Assembly (NCBI RefSeq): GCF_020283565.1
Contig: NC_060059.1
Span: forward strand, 52,891,157 to 52,955,156
DNA: 64,000 nt
Reading direction: 5' to 3'
Source: Trifolium pratense
Taxonomy: Eukaryota > Streptophyta > Magnoliopsida > Fabales > Fabaceae
Part shown: one piece after another, positions 42,731 through 56,649 of the stretch
How positions within the stretch are numbered: position 1 is the first letter of the stretch
How the letters are laid out: the number at the start of each line of letters is the position of its first letter
The notes under the pieces: generated by a model
What the model was told of the DNA's origin: nothing
The model's input: only the letters and a program-made list of their open reading frames with translations
The model's database searches: none
Made by a program: the position numbers and the translations under genes

Positions 42731-44938
42731 TGACTACCTTTTATTTGTTGTTGATCTTCATAGGTTCTTTCAAGTTTGGTGAATTTAATTTTCGCTATGT
42801 ATTGCTCTGTTATTGTTATTGTGTAATTCCCCATCACAATAATGGATTTGTTAACTCCAAGTTGTGTTTTGAGTCCTAAGGATAGTTTATAAAGCTATTA
42901 ATATTGATACTATTTGCACTCTAGTCGAAAGATATTATCCTATGGATTTCAATGATCAAGGAAAGATTACTTTGCAATATCAAATTTGACTATTTCTTGT
43001 TGATGCCCACCAAGAAACAAGTCTGAAGAATTTGTTAACTGTTCAAGAATTATGCTAGTGTTTGGTTGATAATTATTATGTCTCATTATTACTCTTTCAG
43101 TTTCTACTCCGCCTTATCTATTATTTATTAGTTTAAAATCTATTATCGATGATTTCAAGTTACTTGGTACATGTATTATTTTGATGTATGCAATTTAATT
43201 TGTATGATAATCAACTTTGTCCTTATTTATTAAAATGGTGGTATAGTTATTGTTCCGAATTAGACGAAAAAAGTTCACTCTCGTCCCAAACTAAGGCACA
43301 TCGCTCTCATATTTATGAGCCAGGAATTGAAGTTCTTACCACATGCTTAAGGGGACCAATATCCTTACCACTTGGACCAATTTATTGTTGGTTCCTACTA
43401 TAAATATTGATATTGTTTTCACGCTATTTTTATTAAGAACCGTCCAATTTAAAATTAATTATTGAGATATAGTTTATACTAATTTTAATAAGATACAATA
43501 TAGTGTGAAAACTGTATCTATTTTCATAGCAGCAAATCTCAGTCCAACCATAAGACAACTATGATTTCATATCCATAACGGATCGAAGACTTTTGGGATA
43601 TGGAATAGTACTTTCAGTTTGTGCCTCTTTTTACGACCAAGTCACAATGGCAAGTGCATCTGCAGTGCAGACCCATAACAGCCCCTACCTGTTATACATG
43701 TAATACTATTTTTTGAGTAATACTGTTTTTTCAGTATCTGGAGTTTTATTTTTTCTCTTTTTTTTTTGTGTAATACTATTTTATTTTATTTTTTCATTTC
43801 TTCCACATACACATACAATAACAAAAGTTATTGTCAATTTTCAGAATTTTCTTCTAAAATAAATGTGCACTGCAACAAGCAAAATTGTTCTTACCAAATC
43901 TTTGTCTGAAGAACAATATAATACGTATACATTCTCCCCATTAAGTTGAAAAGAGCATATTCTAGAAAGAGAAACACTAGCTTGAGAAATTCCTTTTATT
44001 ACAATACTTGGAAGCAAATTCTGCAAAATTGTATTACTAAAATCTCTTTACTTTGAGTATGTTTATGGTTATGGCCTGATTGGAAACTTAAATTTATGAA
44101 GACACGCATGAAACAAAAAATACTGCCATTACTTGGCAGGTCAGGTAACATAAATTACTCAGCCTACACGAATATCGTAAAACAACCGTTCTATTATCAA
44201 AACATCAATCAATTTTAGTGCACACCGCTTGAATAAAGCTAAAAAGTTGAAAGTGGAAAAAGAAACTTATTCTAGCTAGAAATTGCGGCAGAAAAATTAA
44301 AAAGCTTAATCAGCATCGATAACGATTAAAGGAACATAGTATATGCATTCTATCATATTATATTTGGGAGGAAATGCCAGTTTTTCTTGCTACACATGGG
44401 GATAGGGAGTTCTCATTTGCTTCCATTGCGGGTTTAAAGGGGAGCGGGAAAAATGTGTCTATCTTGTCATGCCACTTTCTGACAATAGCTAATAGTAAAC
44501 ATCTCTTCTTATGTTGCTGCTACCAATTAAGCAACAGTTCAAAATTCATGTCCATGTTAAGCAACTTTCCTGAATTCTCCTACTGTTATAAATTAAAACT
44601 ATAGACTCAACCACTCGGCAGCCACTAGATTGGCAAGACTTTAGTTTGTTCACTAGTATGTATTGGAGCCAGTAGGCATCTTTGAAGAAAAAATTTCCTT
44701 TAGAAGGGGGAAAAATATTTGAGAGGGGGATGTTTGGAGGGAAAGGGATAAAAAAGGAAGTAACAAGGCATGATCATAATTTTTCTATGAGTAAAGGTAA
44801 CATGATACAAAGCAGATCACTGCAAGGATCCCACATTGGAGATACCTGGAAAATACATGCATGATCCACCATTCTTACAATAACACTTCTAACCAAATGA
44901 TTCTTTCAGCCTTTTGCTTTATGTGTCTCTGGATCTGA
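42731..44938. other. gene-poor stretch before the CCR4 gene 3' end
   Basis: The ORFs at 43188-43403 and 44374-44604 have no recognisable domain. Around 43250-43400 the minus strand has tRNA-like blocks (AAGTGGTAAGGATATTGG, TTCAATTCCTGG), perhaps a SINE remnant. Confidence 0.35.
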
Positions 44939-46049
44939 CCTACAAAGATCAACAGCTATTATCAATAACGATAACAAATTAAGTCCTGGAACAAAATAAC
45001 CAGCTAATGTGGAATTGGAACAAACTAATCATATTAAGATTCCCATAGTTAAGTTTTAAGCAGCACACTAGAGTGTATAATGTCAGAAAATAGGTTATAC
45101 CAAAATGGTATATCCTACTTCATTATATTAGATTCAGAAACAGCTGATAATCTCAAAAAACACAGATTCTGCTACGTGTCCATGTCAGTTAATATTTCTT
45201 TGTAATAGATTCTGAAACAGATGGTAAAAAAATCATCGACCAGTGCTCAAATATAACAAGTTCATAATAAAGGAAATTTTACGAAGGTGGCCCGATGAAG
45301 AGGCAAATCCAGCATTCCAACAACAAATCACATATTACTCCAAGCAACTAGCTATGGTTGACCATTGAGAGGGAGAAAACCCAACAAACTAGCTATGGTT
45401 GACCAGTGAGGGAGAAAAATAACTGCAGGAGTGGCAGAGGGAGAGAGAAGTCCAAACTTGTTTTGATGTTATTTGAATTACAAAATCCTATATTACTCCA
45501 AGCAAAAAGCCTCAGCATTTAGATTTTAAGGGCTTTTATGAAATTTTAGAGGTCATTATGAGGTGTGGTGCTATAGCAACCTCAACATCTGTTATTTTGG
45601 CAGCAAAAGTGGTCGCTCGCTACGCTACACAACTATAATGTCACTATTGACAACACTGCCAGCATGGTGATCTCCATTTCGTAAAGCAAAATTATAAGGC
45701 CCTAGTTAAGTACTCCCCAGTTCAACCATGTAATTATTTTCATCCATTACATCCTAATCTAACACTTTGGTACCCAGCCTTTTAGAGTTTAGTTAAAAGA
45801 GAAAACTACAAAACAAAAAGTTCAAGGAATATGAAACTGATAAGTTCAACATAAGTGAATTCTACAATTCCTAGGAACATGTAAACCATCAATATGTTTA
45901 TAACAGAGAAATAAAATGGCTTTAGCCAATAATTTCTCTAAACATTAAACAATATTCTTAAACAAGTTTAACATTAACAACATTAATACAAATCAAGCAA
46001 AAACATAAGTAAGGAAGAGAAGGGTAAGAATGGTGCCTACCTTAAAGTA
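44800..46049 (-). other. CCR4 gene 3' untranslated region, with a possible intron
   Basis: Ten bases after the stop, AAG|GTAGGC at 46041-46036 could be a donor. TTTGTAG|GTCAGATCC at 44943-44935 could be its acceptor, giving a ~1.1-kb intron in the 3' UTR (44940-46040). Without it the UTR would simply extend left of 46050. No clear polyadenylation signal was fixed. A ~50-bp block (AACTAGCTATGGTTGACCA) is duplicated at 45343 and 45387. Confidence 0.3.
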
Positions 46050-49000
46050 TCAATGCCTAGACTTACTCTTGCAGCAGCGAAACCCAGCTAAGAGAGCTAT
46101 ATGATCTGAGGACCATCCAGGTGAAGGAAGTGCAGTGTCCTTCCTCAAACTTTCCTCATCCAATAACTCCAATAATGAATCCACAACCAATGAATCCGCT
46201 GAAACCAAAACCCGTAGAACTTCATAAAAAATCACCAATAAGTCAAATTTATAACAAAAATGCAACAAGGCAAGACATCTCACCTGTGTAAAATATGTAG
46301 TCTAGAGTGCCAACAAAATCTCTAGTGACGCTTGTGAATAAAGGTTCATTTGTTCCGCCATCCAGTCTCCTTTTATGCTGCTCAAATGGAAGACCTACTG
46401 TTCTTGCAAAAGACGAGTATGCACTGACCTACAATTTGAAGACACGTACAACCAAATAATAAATTAAATAAGGCAAAAGATTGGAGGATTAAAAATACAG
46501 AACTAGAATGGGTAAAAAGATATTTTAAATAAGCCATAACTTTAAGGGATGCACTTCAATGAATATATTACCAGTGGCAAATGATGAACCAACTTGCTAT
46601 GAGGACGTAAAATATTAAGTGGGTCAACAGTTAAATCAGGATGTGATGGGTCTACCTTCCCCATTGCAAGAAGTGAATGAGGAGCACTGCAACAAAGTTC
46701 AGAATAACCTTTATATAAACAAATAAATAACCCTTGCAAAATAAAATGAAACATGTTGAGAAACAATTCATCATACCTTCCTGGAACAGAATTAAAATCT
46801 CCACAAACCAACATTGGAATGTCTGCACTTGTAGCTATTTTTTCCAACCCTTTTAAGAGAGTATGCACCTAAAGAAAGGGGATAAAAACTCGGTAACTCT
46901 TACTTACAATGTAAAGAATGAACAAACCAAATAAATTACTTACCTGCCACAGTTTGACATCTTTTAAATCTTGCTGGACATGCACATGTGTATTTGCCTA
47001 AGTCCACACAAGTAATATACAAGTTAATAGCAGAATTACTACATTATTTTTTTATACCTAAACCTGAAAAGGGAGCAAGAAAGATGGGAAAAACGACATA
47101 TCTACTTGAGGAATATCAACATTAGATTTAAAATACATGACTAACAACCATCAGCAAAATAAGACTACACCACCAGAGAAAAACCTTACAACTTATGACG
47201 GTCTCTCTCTCTCACAAACACACACACAACAACAAACAAAAGCAACGAAAATAAAATGCTAACTATAAAATACACAGCATGGACCATTAAGACATGAGCA
47301 AACATGACTGCAAATAATAGCAGCATAAAAGAGCTTACCACACAAAGAAGTTGCCTTTTCCCGAGATTATCAACTGGTTGGTTGTTAACTTTTGTTTCTA
47401 GAACCACTATTAGTGCAACATTATCCTAAGAATACAATGAAATTTTGGTAAGAAAGAGTAACAAGACTATCATTTTAGCCCAGAAAAGCAGAACTGAAAT
47501 GTAATATTTGGGGGGAAAAGCCACCTTGACCAGTCGATTCAAGGCAGTTTTCTTCTGAGTGGTTGGAATCATGGCATCTGTTAAAGACTGTGCAGCCTTA
47601 TTGAACTCAACCTGCATGCAAGCACACATGACCTAATGTCTATGCAAATGGAGCTCAACTAACTGTAAATAAAAATCGGTTCCCAACCTCATATTTCTTC
47701 ACATGGGAAAATCTGTCTCTGCGGAAAAATGTCGCACAACCATCAATTGTGTTGCCACTGGATACCTGTAAACCCACAATAAACATATTAACATAAAAAA
47801 TATATAAAAAAAAAAAAAAAAGAAGTATAAACTAGGACCACAAGGGACCAGAGTATTGCAATAACCTCAGTTGTTTTTCTCTTGAAAAGACCATTATAGC
47901 CATGTTTGTCCAATTCAGGAGCAAAAAATTCCTCATAATGGTCATTTTGAACCTGCGGGAAAAAAGGTGGTTTGTTATGTACATAAGCAATTATCTTCTA
48001 CATAATTTACATAAGTGATGGATTATGAACTTATACGTCATAAGAAAATAAAGGATTCTAACTCAAACGCCCATCTCCCTACCACACCCATCAAAAAAGA
48101 AAAAAAAAGTCACGTGCATGGAAATTATAGTAATGTTCATTGTTATTTATGCAATCCAAGTAATTATAGTAATGAGCTGCCAGTGGCAGATATTTGGCAC
48201 AGTCAATTCCATAATCAAGTGTTCATAAAAACGAACACTAATTGAACTAAAGACGATTAAAAATTGTGAAATAAATAAACATATTAATACAATACCAAAC
48301 TCATAGAGGTTGAAGAAACGAGTTATTAGATCAAGTTTTTCAACCACCAAAACCATAACCAAGAACATGTTAACGTACCTCTTGAAGGCAAATAATGTCT
48401 GCACAGTAACCAACAATTTCCCGTAACAAATTTTGCCTGCGATATTGCCAAGAAAGTGCCCATGGAGGACAGTAATTATACAGATCATTTGAGGCACATG
48501 TCTCGGACAAAATATTGTATGACATAACAGTAAAAGTTCCCAAAGATGTCATACGCCTATCTAGATCTAAATGCCCCATCCCATCAACACGTATTACTCG
48601 GCGCGGAACAGGTGAAGGAGCAGTTATGACCCGATTAGTTAGTAAAGTGTTAACTTGTCCCACGGGTAACTTTGTCACTGCGTCAACAACAGAACATTCA
48701 AACTTAAGGACATGACCAATGTCATCACCAGACGGGGTATAAGTCTTAGATCGTCCAACTTCGAACCAAGTTTCACTGCCATTTTTTATAGATGCTGGAT
48801 ACATAGGAGCTGCATACCCATTTGTCAAGCTAGCACTTGATGCAGAGGAAGATACAGAACTATTAAAGCGCCCAAATGCCTCATCCTCCTCATTTCCATT
48901 TTCATTAACCGCATTTGCAGCACGATCGTGCAAGGCACGATGATGCTGCCATGCATCTGAAAAACACTTTGAGGTGCAGTGGTAACTTTTAGGAACGGGT

Positions 49001-50576
49001 ACTCTGGCCTTAATACAACTTACACACTGTATTGTGGCCGTTTCAGATGGATGTATGCTACATACAGCAACATTTTTATCACTATGTACACGATACCTGA
49101 AATAAATGAGGGTCAAAGGATGCAGTGTCAAAATAGAAAAGTCCAGCTTCTAAATCAGATCAATAGAAAAGTACAAAGTTGCAGAAGGTTTGGGATCAAT
49201 TTACTTGCTCACTACAACCATGAGCTAACAAATATTTTCATCATTCACAAGTGATACATACAAAAAAAATCCAAAACACAGCAACTAACCCAAAACATGA
49301 AACATATTGATACATAGAAATTCCACCCTGATATAAAATCATTACAAGCACAACATTTCATTCACAAACAGCTTTTAAAATAAAATTTAGGAACACATCT
49401 CAGTACTAGCCCATCTCATGCAAAAAGCAGTTACAATACAACACTCGGAATCATATTACTGAACTGATATCTGTCTCCACTCAACCATTTGATTGCATGC
49501 AATTACACCGTGATATCATAAGCACAAAAGAACTATCAATTAAGTTATCGCACTCAACCAAAAGAACTCCAAAACTTTTATACACAGGTCCAACGACGTA
49601 TCACTAATAGGGATTTGAATCCTCTAAAGTGAGTAAAGCATAAAGTGAGAAAATCAATGGTTGTGTAATTTGCTATGATGTACCTACAATATATACCTTT
49701 GATTTATTAATTAACTGTTGATATTACTCACTTTACACTATGAAGTGAATCACTCACTTTAGAAGGGCCGGATCCCACTAATAGTTATAATGATGTATTG
49801 CAACACCTTAAAAACATATATTATCAAACAGTAAAATAATTTATAAAATTGAAGGAACCAACTTATACAATGCACAGATATATGTATTCATCAGTATTCT
49901 ATTATACCCAATTCAAAAAAATCACCATTCCATTGTACCCTAATCCCTAAAAAATGCAACCAAAACGGTACAACCAGAAAATATTCTTAATAGCAATGAA
50001 ACACCACAGGCACACATTATTAGCTCTATCATACTTCAACCAGATTGAAATTACCTTCAAATCAATAAAAAATTAATCCAATAACATAAATAACAGTCTA
50101 TGAAGCACGGACACGGACACTAGTCACTAGTCACGACACTAACACATCGAACCAATAATAATTTGTGAAAATGACATACTTCAATGTAATTAAAAGTGTC
50201 CGTAGTGTCAGACACCGACGCCGGGACACGCCTAATCGGAGTATTGACCGTGATTCATAGATAACAATCCATAAACCCAAAATGAACCAAACCATGTGCC
50301 CTATTTTAAACCTAATAGCAAAACTACATACACAAACTTCAATAAAACCTATTGCAACTTCAATCTTGAATAAACCACATAAAGAACAAAAAATTGAAAG
50401 AAAGAAAAAAGAACTAACCACTTGTAGCGCAAGAAATGGCCGTCTAAAGGAAAAGTTTCAAGAACATCATCGGTAGTAACGGTTGTATCAAGACGGCGAA
50501 GAAGAACATAAGGAGTAAGTTCACAACCAACAATGGGAATATCAGAAGGAAGGTGCACACGCACCACGGTAAGCAT
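46050..50576 (-). CDS. CCR4: CCR4-type poly(A)-specific deadenylase, 589 aa, 11 exons
   Basis: Exons (minus): 50419-50576, 48379-49096, 47866-47952, 47688-47765, 47525-47611, 47339-47425, 46944-46997, 46777-46868, 46572-46686, 46284-46428, 46050-46198. All introns are GT-AG and the frame is continuous for 1770 nt. The protein starts MLTVVRVHLPSDIPIVGCEL, close to Arabidopsis CCR4a/b. A Cys/His motif (CVSCIKA ... YHCTSKCFSDAWQHH, about residues 70-110) resembles a MYND-type finger. The C-terminal exonuclease-endonuclease-phosphatase domain has MSYNILSE, CLQEV (catalytic Glu), GDFNSVP, LDYIFYT and SSDHIAL. Unlike yeast Ccr4 it lacks leucine-rich repeats, as usual in plants. It trims mRNA poly(A) tails in the CCR4-NOT complex in the cytoplasm. 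The gene looks intact. Confidence 0.96.
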
Positions 50577-51080
50577 GCTTCAGTAATAATTTCTTGTTCG
50601 CTGCGGCGGCGGTAGTGATGAATCACGGCGGCGAGAGTTTAAACCTATTAGAGTAAACGAAAGTGAATGATGAACGTTGAAGCGGATTGGTGGATCCGAC
50701 ATTTACTTGACCCGAATACCCGCCAGAGTTGATGGATCTGTGGATTCGGGTAAATGAATTGGATCGAAGGTTCTAGAAATGAGATGATTAGGGTTTTGGT
50801 GTTTTTGGTGGTGTTTATAGTTGAGTTGAAAAAAAGAAGAGGAAGAAGAAAAAGAAGAGGGAGTAATCGTTTTTGTGCTGCTTGGTTTTGTTTATTTTTT
50901 TCTATTCGAAAAAGAAGAGAGTGTGTGTGTGTATTTTTGTAGTGATGAGATGTATACGAATACGCTCTAATCTTGTTTTTGTGTATTTTCGTTTTCGTTT
51001 TGCGTCTTCTCTTCCGCTTTCTTCGACTCTTTTGAAGATTGGATTTAGATTTTTTTTTTTTTTTGTTACACGGATTTAGA
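50577..51080 (-). promoter_or_regulatory. 5' UTR and promoter region of the CCR4 gene
   Basis: The 50-60 bases before the ATG are GC-richer (CGCCGCCGTG, CCGCCGCAGCG). Further upstream on the minus strand are CT-rich tracts (TTCTTTTTCTTCTTCCTC at about 50832-50850) typical of plant core promoters. No clear TATA box is visible. The plus-strand ORFs here (50754-50942, 50873-51079) are antisense reads of these tracts, not genes. Confidence 0.5.
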
Positions 51081-52097
51081 TATTTATATTTGTCAAATTA
51101 TTGAAAATGTGTCCTTTTTTTTTTTTGTGGACCTTGGTTAGACAGTGGCCTATTCATATGGTAACGGGCTTTTGTTGGGAAATACCCATAATATGTGATT
51201 CATCTCTGACATATTAATAAATAAAAAAAATAGAATAATATAATATTTGATTTAATTTATATACACGGAAAATGTAAATTTTGTTTCTTCATGTATACAA
51301 TTACATCACATAATTTAAAATATTTGTAAAGATATTTATTAACCAAGTTATAAAAGTGGCAATATGATGTGATTTGATTGCATGCATTGTCAGTACATGA
51401 CAAATAATTTTTTTTGTTTTAAAATGGTGCATGACAATTAATCTCTAATATTTTTACTAAATATTCTTTTTTTTTTACACATACTAAATATTCTTATTAA
51501 GTAGTATTGATGTATTCGTTATAAAGGGCTGACAATGGATATCCACGAGTTTTAACCAATTGATTTGACTCGAGTGATTAATGAGTTTCCACTAAGAATG
51601 AATTGTTCAGATAACTCAAGTGTGATTCCTAAGATGAATAATTTTGTGCCAAATTTTACTTACATATCGACTGAATTTGAATTATTAAGGTTATCTTTCC
51701 CAGAAAATCAGAGGGTTAACAAAAAAATGAACATCCATAGACACAAATAGTAGTCATATGCTACCTGTCTCGTTTGCTAAAAATAATATTTGTGTCTATC
51801 ATGTATCTTTGTGAATATCATTAATATTAGTTTTGAGGTATCTGCGAGTATTTGCAAATATCCACATGCACAAGTAGGGGTGTTTACAGGTTATTTTTGT
51901 CTATCGTGTATCTCCGCGAATATCCTTAATACAAATTGAGGTATTTGCATGTATTTGCAAATATCTACACGCTCATGTAGGGGTGTTTATAGGTTCAAGT
52001 GACTCATGTTCAACCCAACCCAACCCGAAAAAACTCGTTTAAAATAGAAGTGGTTTTGAATTTTGTTTGGTTAGCGGACTTATGATTACAAATTTGT
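51081..52097. other. intergenic stretch with a duplicated block
   Basis: A ~105-bp block (TGTCTATC(A/G)TGTATCT, GAGGTAT(C/T)TGC, GTAGGGGTGTTTA) is present twice, at about 51785-51890 and 51891-51990. I see nothing else. Confidence 0.6.
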
Positions 52098-52106
52098 GAC
52101 CAACAA

Positions 52107-52930
52107 GATTTTTTTTTTCTACCCCAACATTTAACCCTTTACCCCTACAAATAACTTAATATTCCAATTTTATCCTTTAAAAAATGTGTTCCGGTAATTG
52201 AGAAATGTTTTCCGGCAATTGCAACTATAAATTAAAGATGAGTTACATACCGGAAAAGTTTAATAATGAGTTCCAGTATTTGTTTGTTCCTAAATATTCA
52301 ACCCCTTCCAACAAATCAAAGTTTCGGTATTTGTTAATTTGTTCCTAAATATTCAACCCCCTCCAACAAATCAAATCAATTACACTATAATTGATAATTC
52401 TTATGTATTTTTGTTATTACTCCCTAAATCTAATGGATTGGTCCAGCTGCTGGCAGAATCACTGCTCCGATCCACAGATAAATCTTGCTATAGTTACACA
52501 GCCGTAAGAAACTCACCAGATCTCAACCACCCATTTTTTCACAACCACCACATGAATAATTTTTTCAAAATCAAAATGGTTGTCTTCTCTGTTTCATCTT
52601 TCATTGTCCACCCTATATCCTTGTCGACCCTCTAAAACACATCTAACTAAATAACCACCACTCAGCCTCTCACTCTCCATCGTCGTTGAATCACTCAATT
52701 ATACTGTTTAGCCATTGTTTTAAACCCTGGCAAATTCTCCGGAACTCATTTTTCTTACTTTTCCGGTATGTAAAACATCCTTAGTTTATGATGTAAGTAC
52801 CGGAACACATTTTTCATGTATTCCAGTTTGAAATGTAGGGGTGAAATTAAATCATAAAGGGGTAAAATTTGAAAATTAAGTTATTTGTAGGGGTAAATAG
52901 TTAAATGTAAGGGTAGAGAAAAAAATTGTC
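52107..52930. mobile_element. Mutator-like non-autonomous element, TSD GACCAACAA
   Basis: It is flanked by the 9-bp duplication GACCAACAA (52098-52106 and 52931-52939). Terminal inverted repeats of about 90 bases contain CTACCC, ACATTTAAC, TTACCCCTACAAATAACTTA on the left and their complements on the right, plus inner TTCCGG blocks. The ~400-bp interior (52380-52720) is GC-richer than the arms and includes a 98-codon ORF (52339-52635). It may be captured sequence, but I recognise no gene in it. Confidence 0.92.
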
Positions 52931-52984
52931 GACCAACAAACATAGAGTTGGCCCAATATGAAACACAAGCTCGTGACTCTTAAA

Positions 52985-53170
52985 AAAAATAGGGTAAATG
53001 ATCATTTACCCCCCTGCAAAATAAGGAAATTTTCGTTTACCCCCCTGCACAGATTTTTTTTCTGTTTACCCCCTTGCAAAAAATAGATTCTCTCATTTCG
53101 CCCCCTGGGTGTACAGCAGGACAAGTGACTGTGCAAATTTGCTGACGTGGCTTGTACACATGGAAAAAAA
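52985..53170. mobile_element. half of a MITE with TTTACCCCCCTGCA repeats
   Basis: Three units of (G)TTTACCCCC(C)TGCA spaced ~35 bp apart are followed by TTTCGCCCCCTGG and GCTGACGTGGC. This is the left end of a type often seen in plant genomes. The matching right end was not found, so it is truncated. Confidence 0.55.
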
Positions 53171-56100
53171 TCATTTATATTTATTTTTAAATTCCACGTC
53201 AGATAATATTTTTTTCAAAAAAAAAAAAAAAAAAAAATTCCTACAAAATTTAAAAAACGAATTTTGTTTTTTTTCTTTCAAAATTTTTAAAAAAATTTCC
53301 CATAAATAACTTTTTTTTTCGTACAAAATTATTGAGTATTTTTTTCCTAAAATAAAATAAAAAACGAATTTTCTTATTTTACTTATTTTATAAAAAGACA
53401 TGATATTGAAAAATATGACATGATATTGAATTTTACTTATAAAGTACCGATTCTCAATGTAAATTGAATACTAGAGTATTCACTTTTTTTCTTCCTTTTC
53501 TTATTTTATAAAAAGACATAATATTAACAAAAACTATATTCAAACTCAAGATGTACAAAGTGTTGCCACAAAACCAGAAGAAATAATATGCTTTCTTTTA
53601 CTTTTCATAAAGCAAATATTTCATCACATTGTACCCTCCCTTTTGATATGTTGAATTTGCCATGGACACTCTTATTTGTACCCTTTTTTGAGTTCATTTT
53701 TTAGGAGATCCACTTGTTGTGCCATGTCCTCCCACCCCGGTTAGCAACTACATCTTTTTTTGAGCCCTCTTTAAATTTAATGATATGGTGTGTGGGTGAT
53801 ATTAGCTCAAATTGACCAATAAGGAATATTTTAAAATAGGTCAAATTATTTATTTAAAAATGTTAATGTAATTTTTTTTTGAAGAGGTCAATGTACAATA
53901 AATCTTCAAATAAGCTACATGTCATACTTGGTTGTGTTGGATCAAAATCCTTCACTGATGCAAAATTAGGCTCAACTTGAACCTATGTGCAGAAATTGTA
54001 AAACAAGCTCAACTTGAGCTTATACACAAAATCACACTCACACACACTAATGAATAATCTTGAACAATGAATTACTTGCAACACAAAATCACTAACTAAC
54101 TTTGTTACTTGCAACACAAGTAACTGTAACATCAATTACAATATAAGAAAACTAATGACTATGGTAAAATCATATTTGCCCTTACCTAAGAATCTGCCAC
54201 ATGTCCAATTGAAGTGTATTTGTTGTCCAAAAAATTTCTAACTGAACTAAATAAAAACCAAACCAAGCCAATCTAACATGTAACTGAGCTGATTTTGATT
54301 TGTTGTGAGACAAAAGACACTTTTCACGAAGCCCAATGAAAGCCATAGTTTAAAACAAACTATTTTAGTTACTTTTGGAGAACAAAGTTTAGCTAAAGTC
54401 AACAAATACTTTTTTAGAAAAATCAAAATCAACCTCAATTATTGTCTTTTTTCCTACATAGTACAATGACACAACACATTTTCCACTTTTCATTCAAATT
54501 CAAATTCACAAATTTTCCCACACTTTATAATTTACATTTCATTAATATACTCATGCTCATTATTTGAAACTTCTCACTTCTCACTTCTCACTTCTTACTT
54601 CTCTCTTCTTTCTCTCCTCATTTTTAACTACAATTCTCTAATAATTTTTTTTTTTTGTGTTTTGCAGAAAAGTAAGAGATATTCATCTCTATCTAACAAC
54701 AAGAAGAAGGCAAATATAAAGATCAAACTCTTTTTTCTATACTCATTTTTCTTCATTCTTTTTTTCTTTCATACCATGTTTACTAAATGATTTTTTTTCT
54801 TGAACTTATCACAGGCAACTAAGTAAAAGAAGATCAAACTCAAATATGAAGATCAAACTCATTTTTGCAATATATCACTACTTTTTTGATATATAGTATT
54901 CTTATCTTAAGATCATAAACACATTGTGTTGAATATCTTGTTGTTTCTTATTCTGTTTTTTATTTCTTTTCATCTATCAGATCTTAAAAAAAGCAGTTGA
55001 AGAAGACAACAACACAAATACACATGTATCCTATTTTCTATTCTTTCTTCATCCATTTTTTTCTTCTATGTTAATCATTGTTCTATTTCCTCTCAATTCA
55101 TACAAATATTTTCTACTTTAACTCCAAAAAATACTTTATTATGAAACAAAGATCAGATTGCAGCAGTATGAAATAAAAAATATGATTTTTTTTAAGGAAA
55201 AAAATGATGTTTTACAAAATAAAACAAAGAACAGTTTAATTTTAAAGATCAAAGTTACATAATTTCTTAGTTTTGACCATAAAAGACAAAAAAAATTTCC
55301 ATCTTTTTCTTTACTTACACAACTTTATACAATAAAGAAGAAAGCATACATAGAAACAAACAATGAAACACTGTCAATATTTGTTCATTTTTGTTTTCTA
55401 TGTTAATATTTATTCTATTTTCTCTCAACTCATAAAAATATCCTTACTTTGAATACAAAAAAAATACTTTATTATGAAACAAGGAACAATTTGAAGAAAA
55501 ATGGATAAATTACAAAATAAAAACAACGAACAACTTCCTTATAAAAAAACAACTTGCGTAAAAAAACAAAATAGAGCCGGAGCATGTGAAATATAATCAA
55601 ACAAAAATTCATAACAATAAATCTACACAATAAAACTCATAAAATAAAAGTCTTTTGTGAACAAACAAAATATAGCAAAAACATGTGAAATAATCAAACT
55701 TAGCAAAATAAAAAATATAGAGAAACAGATGAAAAGATGAAAAAAAATAAAAAAAATTTTATTCATCAATTTTTTTAAAAAAGAAATACAAACATATCAT
55801 AAACCTACCATGAGTAAAATAAAAATAAAAAAAGTTGAGATCTTAACTTCAAACACTGATTTGTTGTTGTTGTTGTTGCATGAACCAAAATTGGAGAAGA
55901 AGATCACAACAAACAGACTAAATTCGCTTTCCGGCACGGTGGCGTTATTTTCCGGCACGAAGGTCAAGGGATTAAAAGTTTTCTGATATTGATTTTTTTT
56001 GTGAGTTATGTAGAGGAGGTGGAGGAGAGCCTATATATGGTGATAATTTTTCAAAATCTGGTCTATGGTGGTCAAGATCTAATGGGGAAAGTGGCGTTGA

Positions 56101-56649
56101 GACATCCAAAATACTCTCCGATCTAAAAATAAATTAGTCAGAAAGCTAGAGGAGAGAATGAAGATGATGGTGGAACAACCAAAAGAGATGAAAAATAGAT
56201 TGAACAAGGTAAGGTGGTGATAGGTGGTGTGTGGCGGCTAGGTTTTTCACGGTGGGAGTTCTCCAAAAAATTGACAATGAAAAGAGAGAAAGAAAATAGT
56301 AGTAAGTGATTTGTGAGGGTTTAAATTAAAAAAATTGACCCCTTTAGTCCCTGAAAAGTTACAAACAAACAATATATAAAAAAAAATATATACTCTCTTC
56401 AAAATATATATATATATATATACACACACACTAAAAATAAAATAAAAAGTCACAAACAAAAAGAGTTAGGGTTTGGAATAATAATAATAATAAAAGTTTG
56501 AGTTTTTTTTTTTTTTCACTAAAAGGTTTGAGTTGGATAATGAGTTTTGGGCTTTGCCTTGTAATAATGGTCTCTTCTAATCAAATAATGAGATTTCACA
56601 TTAATTTTGATCAAGAAAAAAATAGACTTCACATTAATTATTTTTTACA
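53171..56649. other. AT-rich intergenic stretch
   Basis: It has no ORF of note. At 54500-54720 a TTTATAATTT box, a CTTCTCACTTCTCACTTC leader and a TTTTGCAG|AAAAG acceptor-like site occur on the plus strand, as in a noncoding gene 5' end. AAGATCAAACTC recurs at 54717, 54828, 54849. A ~100-bp block (TCTATGTTAAT ... ATACTTTATTATGAAACAA) is repeated at about 55040-55155 and 55390-55485. At 55920-55960 CTTTCCGGCACG(G/A) appears twice. Confidence 0.45.

Noticed and set aside
47186..48245. Short ORFs overlapping CCR4 introns (for example 48015-48245 plus, 48147-48497 minus)
   Set aside because: They read through splice sites into introns or lie opposite them. The spliced model explains the conserved parts fully.
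50754..51079. Two plus-strand ORFs upstream of the CCR4 gene
   Set aside because: They are Arg/Lys- and Phe-rich translations of CT/GA tracts in the promoter and have no homology that I can see.
53109..53401. Lys/Phe-rich ORFs on both strands
   Set aside because: They are translations of poly-A/poly-T runs.
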